Origin: Dermabacteraceae bacterium TAE3-ERU5
GTDB lineage: Bacteria; Actinomycetota; Actinomycetes; Actinomycetales; Dermabacteraceae
Reading direction: 5' to 3'
Length of the DNA stretch: 64,000 bases
Assembly (NCBI GenBank): GCA_019218375.1
Contig: JAHUUK010000001.1
Coordinates: 186,001-250,000, forward strand
The position numbers and the translations under genes were made by a program. The notes beneath the pieces were generated by a model. The model searched no databases, was not told where the DNA came from, and saw nothing but the letters and a program-made list of their open reading frames with translations. Positions 34,201 through 42,327 of this stretch are shown piece after piece. The first letter of the stretch is position 1. Every line of letters begins with the position of its first letter.

Positions 34201-34573
34201 TTTGCGCGGCCCGGCTGAGCAGCGACAGGGAAAGGCCCGCCGGGGTCAGCACAAGCAGGCGGCCCCGCGCGGCAGCGTCCAGGCCGGGGTGTGCGGCGAT
34301 GCTGTCACGCAGGCGGTCTGCGGCGCGCCGGGTGGGTGCCAGCAAAACGGTTTGCAGCCGCTGTTCCTGCGCCAGAGCGCAGGCGGCGGCGAACGCCAGG
34401 GTGCTGCGCCCGCTACCCGGCCTGCCGTAGGCGAGCACGTTTGCGCCGCCTAAAAAGTCTCGTAGCGCCGCCTCCTGTTCCGGCCCCAGCCTTGCGGGCA
34501 GCGCAACGCAGCGCGAGGTGTCGGGGGCGACAAGCCTCAGGCTCTGCTGCGCGGGGGCGGAAAAAAATTTCAT
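31223..34573 (-). CDS. adnA: AdnA subunit of the AdnAB helicase-nuclease, with altered ATPase motifs
   Basis: Partner of AdnB (1116 aa): a UvrD-like motor domain followed by a nuclease. The motor looks weakened: Walker A is GRPGSGRST (residues 50-58) with Arg56 in place of the essential Lys, and motif II is VVDDAQD, with Asp for the catalytic Glu. The nuclease is intact: VLVVDIKTGNTAKS near 1034 and TQLASYQ. An Fe-S cluster site is visible, with one cysteine in LRECPRRWLLE near 880 and three in CGQCAVKHSCP at the end. An Ala/Thr-rich insert lies near residues 490-525. Two starts are possible (34573 or 34579). Confidence 0.93.
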   Translation of the reverse strand: MKFFSAPAQQSLRLVAPDTSRCVALPARLGPEQEAALRDFLGGANVLAYGRPGSGRSTLAFAAACALAQEQRLQTVLLAPTRRAADRLRDSIAAHPGLDAAARGRLLVLTPAGLSLSLLSRAAQNEGRGVPTLVTGADHDAILTDILRDSPQEWGISLPRDAVHLPGFRNELRDLLMRAEEAGYGPQELARLGQSEARPQWLAAARIQRTYLDVLALESASALDSGERLDPSRLVGRAAQLLDTQAGEALLPDALVVDDAQDLTAAGVRLLSAAAARCRLLLTSCPDVATETFRGALPDAAARVCAALAQEPKTHLLQAVYRGQGPALALLENLRARLPLEGAPNESRREIAAAQEGAQCAAVTCASEDDEAEIIASTLRDLHHSEGIAYRDMVVVHRASAGAEELGKRLHARGLAVDLPAAQRPLRDIATVTDLFRLVRIARGEESLDTARLEDLLRGPYGDIDALRIRRIRRLARERLAAENAAATASANIGAANAGAETSAAKTSAVKTTGSETAGAETTGAEADPLLTLVEMALAGESERAIALLESRNRTGAPLQRLLAMLGALVQQEPQAMAGEVLWAAWSASRLEKGWQQAVLQDGAAGPRAQLAGQRLDALAQLFNSAERFSERRPQTEVGVFMRHIESLAVPEDSLTPRARIGGRLTVTTPAQLAGGQWRVVVLAGLQDGVWPNTRLRSTVLGASDLALYAATGELPRTAQQLRAVHRARVLDDELRFAVAALSRAGYRILCTAVQAPETLPSPLFTLLSQLCAGEGWWDRKRFRSDPGPAPDRVRLLRHLRRLALGPRPESGNAQPEQAEAEEAAREESVREEAVALLAALAAHEVPGADPATWYHQEVSSEQPLTPPGQPTRLSPSALDTLRECPRRWLLERSGGQGEAGAAQRNGILVHALAEKHPRANGEELLSALHEAAPPPGEDATWHERRDYQALEEKVKNLGEHLSDPSREVVGSEVPFTVDLPDSENPEVRLGGIIDRIEKIGDAVLVVDIKTGNTAKSVEAAREDTQLASYQTALAHGALEGVTGTPGGAELLYLSPLRTRKQPPLESFDNPHWFTELALTAGRLARESWVEARRNPRCGQCAVKHSCPLQKEGATL
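32990..33115. repeat. Low-complexity insert in adnA
   Basis: Imperfect repeats of the type GTTTCCGCCCCGG / GAAGTTTTCGCTGC code for an Ala-Thr-Glu-rich stretch (NAGAETSAAKTSAVKTTGSE) in the AdnA motor domain. This is probably a flexible surface loop that varies in length. Confidence 0.7.
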
Positions 34574-34605
34574 ACACATATTCGATCACAGGGGTCAGAC
34601 ATCGC

Positions 34606-34611
34606 TACGAT
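34606..34611 (+). promoter_or_regulatory. -10 element, leaderless tetR mRNA
   Basis: TACGAT ends 7 nt before the ATG at 34619. The ATG at 34610 lies within the element and is unlikely to be used. Confidence 0.62.
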
Positions 34612-34618
34612 GCAGGTT

Positions 34619-35215
34619 ATGGATACGAACGCACGGGCTAAACGCCGTCAACTTTTCGTAGAGATCGCAACCGAGCTTTTTGGCGAGTTCGGCTTCCACG
34701 GTACGGCTATGTCGGACATCGCCTACCGTGCCGGGATCACCAAGCCCGTGCTGTATCAGTTCTTCGACTCTAAAGATGATCTATATCTCGCGGTGGTCGA
34801 TTCCATCGCAAACCAGATCATTCCCACACTTCGCGATCTGGCCTCCGCCACCGGCGAATCGCCCGAGCGCGTGCGCGCCTGCGTGGAGGTCGTGTTCGAG
34901 ACCGCGACCCAGCCGGGAAACATCTTCCGCCTCTTCTTCTCCCCCGATGCCGACGCGCTTAATCCGGAGATTAGCGACCGGGTGCACGAGGTGATCGACC
35001 GCTGCAACAGCGAGGTCACGAACGCGCTGGCCCGCAACCGCAGCCTTTCCACCGAGGACGCGGCGGTGGTGGCGTTGGCGGTGAGCACGGTCGCGCAGGC
35101 CTGCGCCGCGCAGCTGCCCACCGGCTCCAGCAAGGAAGAAAAGGAACGCTACATCGCGCTGGTTTGCCGCTTCCTCAACGGTGGGCTGTCGGCGTTCCCC
35201 GATAAGAAAGACTGA
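34619..35215 (+). CDS. TetR family transcriptional regulator
   Basis: A 198-residue repressor with the TetR helix-turn-helix at about residues 8-55: ATELFGEFGFHGTAMSDIA then AGITKPVLYQFFDSKDDLY. The C-terminal ligand domain is of the size usual for the family; the ligand is unknown. It diverges from adnA with only 45 bp between the starts, so it could control itself and adnA, or the following DUF3107 and DEAD-helicase genes. The same order (TetR, DUF3107, RhlE-like helicase) is kept in M. tuberculosis as Rv3208, Rv3208A and Rv3211, from memory. Confidence 0.93.
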   Translation: MDTNARAKRRQLFVEIATELFGEFGFHGTAMSDIAYRAGITKPVLYQFFDSKDDLYLAVVDSIANQIIPTLRDLASATGESPERVRACVEVVFETATQPGNIFRLFFSPDADALNPEISDRVHEVIDRCNSEVTNALARNRSLSTEDAAVVALAVSTVAQACAAQLPTGSSKEEKERYIALVCRFLNGGLSAFPDKKD

Positions 35216-35236
35216 GGCGCCCGCCCTGCTAGGGCG

Positions 35237-35242
35237 TAAACT
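35237..35242 (+). promoter_or_regulatory. Candidate -10 element of the DUF3107 gene
   Basis: TAAACT lies about 37 nt before the GTG at 35279; a leader with TTAGGAGT follows, so this mRNA has a ribosome site. Confidence 0.5.
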
Positions 35243-35278
35243 GATGGTGGCCCCTCACTATTTAGGAGTGTTTGTTTC

Positions 35279-35503
35279 GTGAAAATCCATATCGGTGTTC
35301 AGCATGACCCCCGCCAGATCGATCTTGAGGTCGATGATGCGCAGAAGGATTCGCTGATGAAAGCCGTGCGCGATGCGATTACCTCCGGCACTCCCCTGGT
35401 AGTGGAGGACGTCAAAGGCCGGACCGTGATGGTTCCCGGCGAAAAGATTTCCCACGTTGAGTTCGCCGCCACGGAGCAGCGCCGCGTGGGCTTTTTAGGC
35501 TAA
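35279..35503 (+). CDS. DUF3107 family small protein
   Basis: A 74-residue protein that covers the whole DUF3107 family (M. tuberculosis TB9.4-like). It begins with KIHIGVQHDPRQIDLEV and ends with FAATEQRRVGFLG, the conserved ends of the family. No catalytic motif is seen; a ubiquitin-like or adaptor role would be a guess. GTG start with AGGAG about 10 nt upstream. It is followed after 51 nt by the DEAD-box helicase gene, likely in one transcript. Confidence 0.92.
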   Translation: MKIHIGVQHDPRQIDLEVDDAQKDSLMKAVRDAITSGTPLVVEDVKGRTVMVPGEKISHVEFAATEQRRVGFLG

Positions 35504-35543
35504 ACCGTGCGCCAGCGGCCAAGCGCCGCCGCGCCGGTTAAAA

Positions 35544-35547
35544 AGGA
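35544..35547 (+). promoter_or_regulatory. Ribosome-binding site that sets the DEAD-helicase start
   Basis: AGGA in AAAAAGGACAGG lies 7 nt before the GTG at 35555, making it a better start than the GTG at 35507, which has none. Confidence 0.65.
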
Positions 35548-35554
35548 CAGGCTA

Positions 35555-37162
35555 GTGCCCGACAACCCAACATTTTCTGATTTTGCGATCCGCGACGACA
35601 TCGTGCGTTCGCTTGCCGAAAAAGGCATCACCGCTCCCTTCCCGATCCAGGCAATGACCCTGCCCGTCGCCCTCGCTGGGCGCGACGTGATCGGCCAGGC
35701 TAAGACCGGCACCGGTAAAACCCTCGGTTTCGGTATTCCCGCCCTGCAGCGCGTGGTTGCGCCGGGCGAAGACAACCCGGAGAACCTGCCGATCGGTAAG
35801 CCGCAGGCGCTGATCGTGCTACCCACCCGCGAACTGGCTATCCAGGTGGCCGACGACCTACAGGCCGCTTCCACGCACCGCCCGGTGCGTATCGGCGTGC
35901 TCTACGGCGGTCGTAGCTACGAGCCGCAGGTTGCCGCGCTGAAGGAGGGCCTGGAAGTCGCCGTCGGCACCCCCGGCCGCCTGATCGACCTCATGCGCCA
36001 GGGCTACCTGGACCTTTCGCACGTGCGGATCGCGGTGCTGGACGAGGCCGACGAAATGCTGGACCTCGGCTTCCTGGAAGACATCGAGAAGCTGATGTCG
36101 GCCGTTCCGAGCAACCGCCAGACCATGCTGTTCTCTGCCACACTGCCGTCGGCCATCGTTTCGCTGGCCCGCCGCTTCATGTCGCAGCCGACCCACATTC
36201 GCGCCCACGATCCGGGCGATGAGGGCCGCACCAAGGCCGACATCAACCAGGTGGTTTACCGCGCCCACATGCTCGACAAGATCGAGGTTTTGGCGCGTAT
36301 CCTGCAGGCCGAGGGCCGCGGGCTATCCATCGTCTTCACCCGCACCAAGCGCGAAGCCGACCGCGTGGCGGACGATCTGCAGGCGCGCGGCTTCGCCGCC
36401 GCTCCCCTGCACGGCGACCTCGGCCAGGGCGCCCGCGAACAGGCGCTGCGTGCTTTCCGCACCGGCAAGGTGGACGTGCTGATCGCGACCGATGTGGCCG
36501 CGCGCGGCATCGACGTCGAGGACGTCACCCACGTGGTGAACTACCAGTGCCCCGACGACGAAAAGACCTACCTGCACCGCACCGGCCGCACCGGCCGCGC
36601 GGGTAAGAAGGGCACCGCCGTTACCTTCGTGGACTGGGAGGATCTGGCTCGTTGGGCGCTCATCGCGCGCGAACTGGGCCTGCCCTCTACCGAAGCGGTG
36701 GAAACCTATTCGACCTCCGAACACCTCTACACCGACCTGAACATTCCGGCCGGCACCAAGGGTGTGCTGCCCGACAGCCAGCGCGTGCGCGCCGGTCTGG
36801 ATGCGGAAAAGCTGGAGGATCTGGGCGAAAGCAAGGGCCGCCGTCAGGGCGGTCGCGGCGAACGCGGGGGCCGGGGCAACGGCCGTGGCGGCCGCAGCGG
36901 CGGGGGACGCGGCGAGCGTTCCTCTCGCGGTGAACGCGGTGGCCGGGGCGGTCGCGGGGAATCTTCCCGTGGCGAGTCTGCCCGCAACGAATCTGGCCGC
37001 AACGAATCGGGCCGCAACGAATCTGGCCGCAACGAATCGCCGCGTGGCGAGGGCGAAAAGAGCGGCGAAAAGAAGCCGCGCCGTCGCCGCAGCCGCACCC
37101 GCCGTGTGAACGGTGAGGTCGTGAAGCGGGCCGATAGTTCGTCGGCCAGCCCCAAGGAATAA
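35555..37162 (+). CDS. DEAD-box RNA helicase with Arg/Gly-rich tail (RhlE-like)
   Basis: An ATP-dependent RNA helicase (535 aa) for RNA structure remodelling or decay. The Q motif precedes AKTGTGKTLGFGIP (motif I, near 50), VLDEADEMLD is motif II near 162, FSATLP motif III near 194, and YLHRTGRTGRAGKKGT motif VI near 340. The last 110 residues form a basic RGG-type tail (GGRGERGGRGNGRGG) with four copies of GRNES encoded by a 15-bp tandem repeat, then RRRRSRTRR; it should bind RNA and be disordered. The gene ends in a strong terminator. Confidence 0.95.
   Translation: MPDNPTFSDFAIRDDIVRSLAEKGITAPFPIQAMTLPVALAGRDVIGQAKTGTGKTLGFGIPALQRVVAPGEDNPENLPIGKPQALIVLPTRELAIQVADDLQAASTHRPVRIGVLYGGRSYEPQVAALKEGLEVAVGTPGRLIDLMRQGYLDLSHVRIAVLDEADEMLDLGFLEDIEKLMSAVPSNRQTMLFSATLPSAIVSLARRFMSQPTHIRAHDPGDEGRTKADINQVVYRAHMLDKIEVLARILQAEGRGLSIVFTRTKREADRVADDLQARGFAAAPLHGDLGQGAREQALRAFRTGKVDVLIATDVAARGIDVEDVTHVVNYQCPDDEKTYLHRTGRTGRAGKKGTAVTFVDWEDLARWALIARELGLPSTEAVETYSTSEHLYTDLNIPAGTKGVLPDSQRVRAGLDAEKLEDLGESKGRRQGGRGERGGRGNGRGGRSGGGRGERSSRGERGGRGGRGESSRGESARNESGRNESGRNESGRNESPRGEGEKSGEKKPRRRRSRTRRVNGEVVKRADSSSASPKE
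36980..37039. repeat. Four tandem 15-bp repeats in the DEAD-helicase tail
   Basis: GGCCGCAACGAATCN occurs four times (36980-37039), coding GRNES repeats (the first copy is ARNES). Confidence 0.92.
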
Positions 37163-37197
37163 GGCTCACGCCGCCGGGTTTACCGGAGGCGGATAGT

Positions 37198-37240
37198 AAA
37201 AGCGGTGGGCACCGGGATTTTCCCGGTGCCCACCGCTTTA
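37198..37240. terminator. Bidirectional terminator between the DEAD-helicase gene and marC
   Basis: A 19-bp perfect stem (37199-37217 with 37221-37239) with loop TTT and A/T flanks serves both convergent genes. Confidence 0.93.
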
Positions 37241-37274
37241 TTCGCCTTGTTTAGTTCACCTAGGTTTAACCTGC

Positions 37275-37913
37275 CTAGTTGGCAACCGGCGGTAGCGCTC
37301 CCCAGCTGATTAGGAAGGTGTGTACGCCGTTAGAGATCATCTGCACGCTGATCGCGGCGAGCAGCACGCCCGCGATGCGGGTCACCAGGGTGACGCCGCC
37401 CTGGCGCAGAATGCCCGCGATGAAGCCGGAGAAGCGCATGAACAGGTACATGCAGATAGCGAGGCCGACGCAGGCGAGCACGATGCCGCTCAGTTTGGGC
37501 AGTTCGCCGTTAGCGCGCTGCACGTACAGCATGACGGCGACGATCGCGCCGGGGCCCGCCAGCAGCGGGGTGCCGAGCGGCACGAGGGCCACGTTCACGC
37601 CGTTGGTGGCCTGCATTTCTTCTTCCTTGCCCGTCACCAGCTGTAGCGCGATCAATAGCAGCAGCAGGCCGCCGGAGGTTTGCAGGGCCTCCAGGGAGAT
37701 GTGCATGTACCCCAGGATGAACTGGCCGAAGATGGCGAACATGCCGATTACCAGGACGGCAACGATAACGGCCGTGCGCGCGGCGTGCGACTTCTGCTTT
37801 GCCGTCATCGAGTTGGTGAGCGACATGAAGATGGGGATGGTGCCGGGCGGATCGACAATCACGAAGAGCGTGACGAACGCCTCGGTCATGAAGCGCAGGT
37901 CTAGAAAGTTCAC
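37275..37913 (-). CDS. MarC family integral membrane protein
   Basis: A 212-residue protein with six predicted membrane segments, belonging to the MarC/UPF0056 family of unknown transport function. The family start FVTLFVIVDPPGTIPIFMSL is near residue 13, and VPLGTPLLAGPGAI near 112 is the second conserved signature. The GTG start shares GTGA with the stop of the PHP gene, so the two are coupled. Despite the name, no role in multiple antibiotic resistance should be assumed. Confidence 0.92.
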   Translation of the reverse strand: MNFLDLRFMTEAFVTLFVIVDPPGTIPIFMSLTNSMTAKQKSHAARTAVIVAVLVIGMFAIFGQFILGYMHISLEALQTSGGLLLLLIALQLVTGKEEEMQATNGVNVALVPLGTPLLAGPGAIVAVMLYVQRANGELPKLSGIVLACVGLAICMYLFMRFSGFIAGILRQGGVTLVTRIAGVLLAAISVQMISNGVHTFLISWGALPPVAN

Positions 37914-38773
37914 GGGCGAATAACCTCGGTTGGGCTGGATGCGTGGGCGATGATGGCGGCTAACGCCTCCGGCGCGGTTTGGTTCTCCGCGAGCCGGTTT
38001 GGTTTGCCTAGGCCATGGTAGTCACTAGATCCCGTCACTATCAGGTCGTTTTCGTGTGCGATGGCGCGCAGCCGCCGCCTTTCTTCTTCCCGATGTTCGC
38101 GGTGATCTACCTCGATTCCCCGCATTCCGGCGGCGATCAGTTCCCCGAGCTGCTGCTCGTTGAGCCGGTCGCGGCGGCGGTCCGACCAGGCGTGGGCGAT
38201 TACGGCCACGCCGCCGTCGGCCACGATGGCGCGCACGGCATCCAGCGTGGCGGGCATCCTGTACTTGACGTAATACGGGCTGGAGGGGCTGAGGAAGCGC
38301 GTGAACGCCTCTTCTCGGTTGCTTACCACTCCCCTGCCGATCAGTGCGTCAGCGATGTGGGGGCGGCCGACGCTGCTGCCGTGACAGTGCGTGACCAGGT
38401 ACTCCCAGTCGATAGGCAGATCGTGCGACATGCGCTCGACCATCTCTTTGGTGCGCTCCACGCGCGAGGCGCGGGCGCTGGCAAGGAAGCGGGCTAACTG
38501 GCTGGTTTCGTCGCGCGTGTCTTTCGTCAGGTAGGCGAGCATGTGCACGCCGATGCCACCGTGTGCGGTGGAAACCTCAATGCCGGGCACGACGTTTACG
38601 CCGTAACGTGGTGCGTAGCGTGCCGCTTCGTCCCAGCCGTCGGTAGTGTCGTGGTCCGTGAGGGCGATTGCGCCGACCCCGTTTTCCGCCGCCGCGCGCA
38701 GCAGTTCCTCGACGCTCGAGGTGCCATCTGAGTGGATCGTGTGGGTGTGGAGGTCAATCGCGTCACGGCTCAT
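37910..38773 (-). CDS. PHP-domain phosphoesterase
   Basis: A 287-residue metal-dependent phosphoesterase of the PHP family, related to the 3',5'-nucleotide phosphatase/RNase AM group; the substrate here is unknown. The metal ligands are visible in order: IDLHTHTIHSDGTSSV near 5-20, LTDHDTTDGW near 37, a Glu in PGIEVSTAHGG near 63, VIAHAW near 187 and TGSSDYHGLGK near 251. The ATG at 38773 starts the PHP domain directly, and a CACCAT element lies 6 nt upstream; an in-frame extension overlaps the divergent pepP promoter. Confidence 0.92.
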   Translation of the reverse strand: MSRDAIDLHTHTIHSDGTSSVEELLRAAAENGVGAIALTDHDTTDGWDEAARYAPRYGVNVVPGIEVSTAHGGIGVHMLAYLTKDTRDETSQLARFLASARASRVERTKEMVERMSHDLPIDWEYLVTHCHGSSVGRPHIADALIGRGVVSNREEAFTRFLSPSSPYYVKYRMPATLDAVRAIVADGGVAVIAHAWSDRRRDRLNEQQLGELIAAGMRGIEVDHREHREEERRRLRAIAHENDLIVTGSSDYHGLGKPNRLAENQTAPEALAAIIAHASSPTEVIRP

Positions 38774-38837
38774 AGGTCTATGGTGCCAGGCATGTGCGAC
38801 GATTAGGGGCGTAAACGTTCGAGCTGAGGAGACGATC

Positions 38838-40358
38838 ATGAACGACACGACACCCGCCAAGAACGCCGACGCAGAGATCGAAGAGCGTAAATCTGCCCGC
38901 TCTCAGCGCCCAACCTCGCAGGCTTTCAAGGAATTCATCGCGAAAGACTGGGATGACACGCTGCCCCCGGCTAAGCGCCGCGAAGTGGCTGATTTCACCC
39001 CGGCACGTCTGAACCGTCTCGTAGCCGAGTTCCCGAACACCCGCCTGGTTTTCCCCGCCGGTGTTTACAAGGTGCGCAGCAACGACACCGACTACCGCTT
39101 CCGCCCCCACACCGCGTTCGCCTACTACACGGGCCTCGGCACCGACGAGGAGCCGGATAGCGTGCTGGTAGTGGAGCCGAGCCGGGAGGACCCGGCGCGC
39201 GCCGAAGCGACCTACTTCTTTAAGCCGCGCGCGGGCCGCGACACGGAAGAGTTCTACGCGGATTCGCGCTACGGCGAGCTGTGGGTGGGGCGCCGCCCCA
39301 CCCTGGACGAGGTGGAGACGCGGATCGGCATCCCCTGCGCCCACATCGATACCCTGCGCGATCGTCTGGCTAAGGACGTCGGCCCCGAGCTGAACCTGCT
39401 CGTGGTGCGCGACGTAGACCCCGGCATCGAGGCGATGGTTGACGAGGTGCGCGGGCAGAACTCCCTCAGCACCGGCGAGCAGGCCGTGGCCGAGCACGAC
39501 CGCCTGGCGGAGTTCGCCTCTGAGCAGCGCCTGGTCAAGGACGAGTTCGAGATCGGTGAGATGCGCAAGGCGGTAGCCGCCACCATCGCCGGCTTCGAGG
39601 ACGTGGTGCGCCACCTGCCGCGCGCCGTGGCGCACGAACGCGGTGAGCGCGTGATCGAGGGCGTGTTTGAGATGACCGCCCGCACGGAGGGCAACGGGGT
39701 CGGCTACGACACCATCGCCGCTGCCGGGCCGCACGCCTGCACGCTGCACTGGATCCGTAACGACGGCAAGGTGCGCGAGGGCGAGATGGTGCTGATCGAT
39801 GCCGGTGTGGAGGTCGATTCTCTCTACACCGCCGACATCACGCGCAGCATTCCCATCAACGGTAAGTTTTCCCCGGTGCAGCGCAAGATCTACGAGGCCG
39901 TGCTGGAGGCCGCGGACGCGGTGTTTGCGGTGGCGAAGCCGGGCATGAAGTTCCGAGAACTGCATCAGACCGCCATGCAGGTGATCGTGCGCAAGCTGGA
40001 CGAATGGGACCTGCTGCCGTGCAGCCAGGAGGAATCGCTTTCCCCCGACGGCCAGTTCCACCGCCGCTACATGGTGCACGGCACGAGCCACCACCTCGGT
40101 ATGGACGTGCACGACTGCGCGCAGGCGCGCCGGGAAATGTACCTGGATGCCGAACTGGAACCGGGCATGGTGTTCACCATCGAACCGGGCCTGTACTTCA
40201 TGGAAAACGACCTCACGGTGCCGGAGGAAATGCGCGGCATCGGTGTGCGTATCGAGGATGACGTGCTGGTGACGGAGGACGGCGTGGAGAACCTGTCGGC
40301 CGCGATCCCGCGCACTCCCGACGAGATCGAGCGTTGGATGGCGGGCCTGCGCGGATGA
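38838..40358 (+). CDS. pepP: Xaa-Pro aminopeptidase (M24B)
   Basis: Removes an N-terminal residue next to proline, using two metal ions, in the cytoplasm. The 506-residue length matches the long actinobacterial PepP. The N-terminal domain carries YRFRPHTAFAYYTGL near 87. The metal ligands lie in LIDAGVEVDS and TADITRS (Asp), HGTSHHLGMDVHD (His near 417), FTIEPGLYF (Glu) and GIGVRIEDDVLV (Glu). The ATG at 38838 has CTGAGGAG upstream; a longer in-frame reading crosses the divergent PHP gene. It heads a four-gene run and overlaps the next gene through ATGA. Confidence 0.95.
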   Translation: MNDTTPAKNADAEIEERKSARSQRPTSQAFKEFIAKDWDDTLPPAKRREVADFTPARLNRLVAEFPNTRLVFPAGVYKVRSNDTDYRFRPHTAFAYYTGLGTDEEPDSVLVVEPSREDPARAEATYFFKPRAGRDTEEFYADSRYGELWVGRRPTLDEVETRIGIPCAHIDTLRDRLAKDVGPELNLLVVRDVDPGIEAMVDEVRGQNSLSTGEQAVAEHDRLAEFASEQRLVKDEFEIGEMRKAVAATIAGFEDVVRHLPRAVAHERGERVIEGVFEMTARTEGNGVGYDTIAAAGPHACTLHWIRNDGKVREGEMVLIDAGVEVDSLYTADITRSIPINGKFSPVQRKIYEAVLEAADAVFAVAKPGMKFRELHQTAMQVIVRKLDEWDLLPCSQEESLSPDGQFHRRYMVHGTSHHLGMDVHDCAQARREMYLDAELEPGMVFTIEPGLYFMENDLTVPEEMRGIGVRIEDDVLVTEDGVENLSAAIPRTPDEIERWMAGLRG

Positions 40359-41653
40359 GCACCGCAGCCAGCCGTTTCTTTGCCGCGCGGCTAGCGGGCA
40401 CCACGGTTTTCGATCCGATCGGTGACCCGGTGGGTAAGGTGCGCGACGTGGTCGTGGTGCCGCGTCCGCGCGCCTTCCCGGCGCGTGCCGTCGGTTTCGT
40501 GGTTGAGGTGACCGGTAGGCGCCGCGTGTTCCTGCCGATCACCCGCGTTTCTTCGATTGCCGCCGGGCAGGTGGTTTCCACCGGGCTGCTCAACATGCGC
40601 CGCTTCGAGAAGCGCGCCAGCGAGCTACTAGTTATCGGTGATCTGCTGGAGCGCGTGGTGACTTTGCACGACGGCTCCGGCGATGCCGTGGTGGAGGACA
40701 TCGCGCTCGAACTGCACCAGCATCGCGAATGGGAGATCACGAAGCTTTATGTGCGCCGCTGCAAGAACGCGGGCGGCCTCAAGGGCCTGATGGGGCGTTC
40801 CGACACCCTGACGGTGGACGCCAAGGAAGTTTCGGGGCTGTTCGGCACCCAGGCGGAGCAGTCTGCCGCCCTGCTGATGGCGAGCTACGAGGATCTGCGC
40901 CCCGCCGACCTGGGCGAAATCTTCCAGGAAATCGATCCCAAGCGCCGTATCGAGCTGGCCGGGGAACTTACCGACGAGCGCCTAGCCGACGTGCTGGAGG
41001 AGCTGCCGGAGGACACCCGCGTTGAACTGATGACGAACCTGGAAGCCAAGCGTGCGGCCGACGTGCTGGACGTGATGGATCCGGACGACGCGGCCGACAT
41101 CGTGCAGGAGCTACCGAACCAGGTGGCCGAGCACCTGCTGGGCCTGATGGAGCCGGAAGAGGCCGAGGACGTGCGCCGCCTGCTGGAATACGGCGAGCAC
41201 ACGGCGGGCGGTCTGATGACCACGGAGCCTTTGATCGTTTCCCCGGAAACACCCATCGCGCACTGCCTGGCGATGGTTTCGCGCAAGGAGCTTTCCCCCG
41301 CGCTGGCCTCCGTGGTTTACGTTTGCCGCCAGCCGCTGGAAACCCCGACGGGCCGCATGCTCGGCTTCGTGCATTTCCAGCAGCTGCTGCGGGAACCGCC
41401 GGATCGCGCCGTGGGCGAGATCCTGGATGCGGACCGTATTTTCGTCGGCCCCGACGCACCGCTGGTGCAGGTGACGCGCGAGATGGCGACCTACAACATG
41501 GTTAATATCGCGGTCTGTGACGAGGGCGGCCTGCTGCTGGGCGCGGTCACGGTGGATGACGTGCTCGACCACGCGCTGCCGGAGGACTGGCGCGAGCAGG
41601 ACGAGCCGGAGGCGATTACGGGAGCTATCGATCTGGGGGGTGAGCGCAGGTGA
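40355..41653 (+). CDS. MgtE N-domain / CBS-domain protein without a membrane part
   Basis: A 432-residue cytosolic protein: an N-terminal PRC-barrel-like part (about 10-80), the MgtE intracellular N-domain of helical repeats (LADVLEELPEDTRVELM, AADIVQELP; about 190-285) and a pair of CBS domains (about 290-420). The membrane channel of true MgtE is missing, so it is a sensor or regulator rather than a magnesium channel. The acidic helical repeats suggest magnesium binding, by analogy. The M. tuberculosis Rv1232c type has the same form. It is coupled to pepP (ATGA) and to the DUF1003 gene (GTGA). Confidence 0.9.
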   Translation: MSTAASRFFAARLAGTTVFDPIGDPVGKVRDVVVVPRPRAFPARAVGFVVEVTGRRRVFLPITRVSSIAAGQVVSTGLLNMRRFEKRASELLVIGDLLERVVTLHDGSGDAVVEDIALELHQHREWEITKLYVRRCKNAGGLKGLMGRSDTLTVDAKEVSGLFGTQAEQSAALLMASYEDLRPADLGEIFQEIDPKRRIELAGELTDERLADVLEELPEDTRVELMTNLEAKRAADVLDVMDPDDAADIVQELPNQVAEHLLGLMEPEEAEDVRRLLEYGEHTAGGLMTTEPLIVSPETPIAHCLAMVSRKELSPALASVVYVCRQPLETPTGRMLGFVHFQQLLREPPDRAVGEILDADRIFVGPDAPLVQVTREMATYNMVNIAVCDEGGLLLGAVTVDDVLDHALPEDWREQDEPEAITGAIDLGGERR

Positions 41654-42327
41654 AGCCGGAGGCTGGACGAAAAAACGAACCGAATCTGGAACGCAAGCTA
41701 CCCTCCCTCGATACCCCGCTGACGGCGCGCAAGCGGCGGCTGATTCCGCGCTTCAACATGTCCCCGGACCTGTTCGGCCGGGTTTCGGAGGCTTTCGCGC
41801 GTTTCATGGGCACGCCTACCTTCCTGGTCGGCATGACGATCTTCTGTGCCGTCTGGCTAGCGTGGAACACGCTGCTGCCGGAATCACTACAGTTCGATCC
41901 ACGCGCGCTCAACTTCACGCTGCTGACCCTGATCCTGTCCCTGCAAGCGTCCTATGCGGCTCCCCTGCTGCTGCTGGCGCAGAACCGGCAGGACGACCGA
42001 GACCGGGTGCAGTCGGATCACGACCGCCGCAACGCGGAACGTAACCACGCCACCACCGACTTCATTACCCGCGAGATCGCGGCCCTGCGCATCGCGATGG
42101 GCGATATGGCGACTCGCGACTTCGTGCGCGGCGAGCTGCGCGACCTGGTGGAGGAGGACGGCGAACTGGAGCGGGCGTTGCGCGATTCCATGACCCGCAT
42201 GATGGAGCAGGTGCGTGCCGAGGTACGGGACGAAATCCGGCAGGAGCTGCGGGCGCTGCAGGCGGGCGGACCCGTCACGGAAGCTGCCGAGGCAAACGCG
42301 GAAAGCGCCGGAGAGGCGGCAAAGTAG
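41650..42327 (+). CDS. DUF1003 membrane protein
   Basis: A 225-residue protein with two membrane helices at about 55-77 (FLVGMTIFCAVWLAW) and 89-110 (LLTLILSLQASYAAPLLLLA), the DUF1003 core, followed by QNRQDDRDRVQSDHDR, the typical soluble start of the tail. The long C-terminal tail (about 120-215) is charged and predicted coiled coil. The function is unknown. The gene is joined to the MgtE-N/CBS gene (GTGA) and to mrp (TAGTG), so the three proteins are probably made together. Confidence 0.93.
   Translation: MKPEAGRKNEPNLERKLPSLDTPLTARKRRLIPRFNMSPDLFGRVSEAFARFMGTPTFLVGMTIFCAVWLAWNTLLPESLQFDPRALNFTLLTLILSLQASYAAPLLLLAQNRQDDRDRVQSDHDRRNAERNHATTDFITREIAALRIAMGDMATRDFVRGELRDLVEEDGELERALRDSMTRMMEQVRAEVRDEIRQELRALQAGGPVTEAAEANAESAGEAAK

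Noticed and set aside
37275-37913. marC as a drug-resistance gene
   Set aside because: The family is named after a locus in E. coli, and its members have no proven role in resistance.
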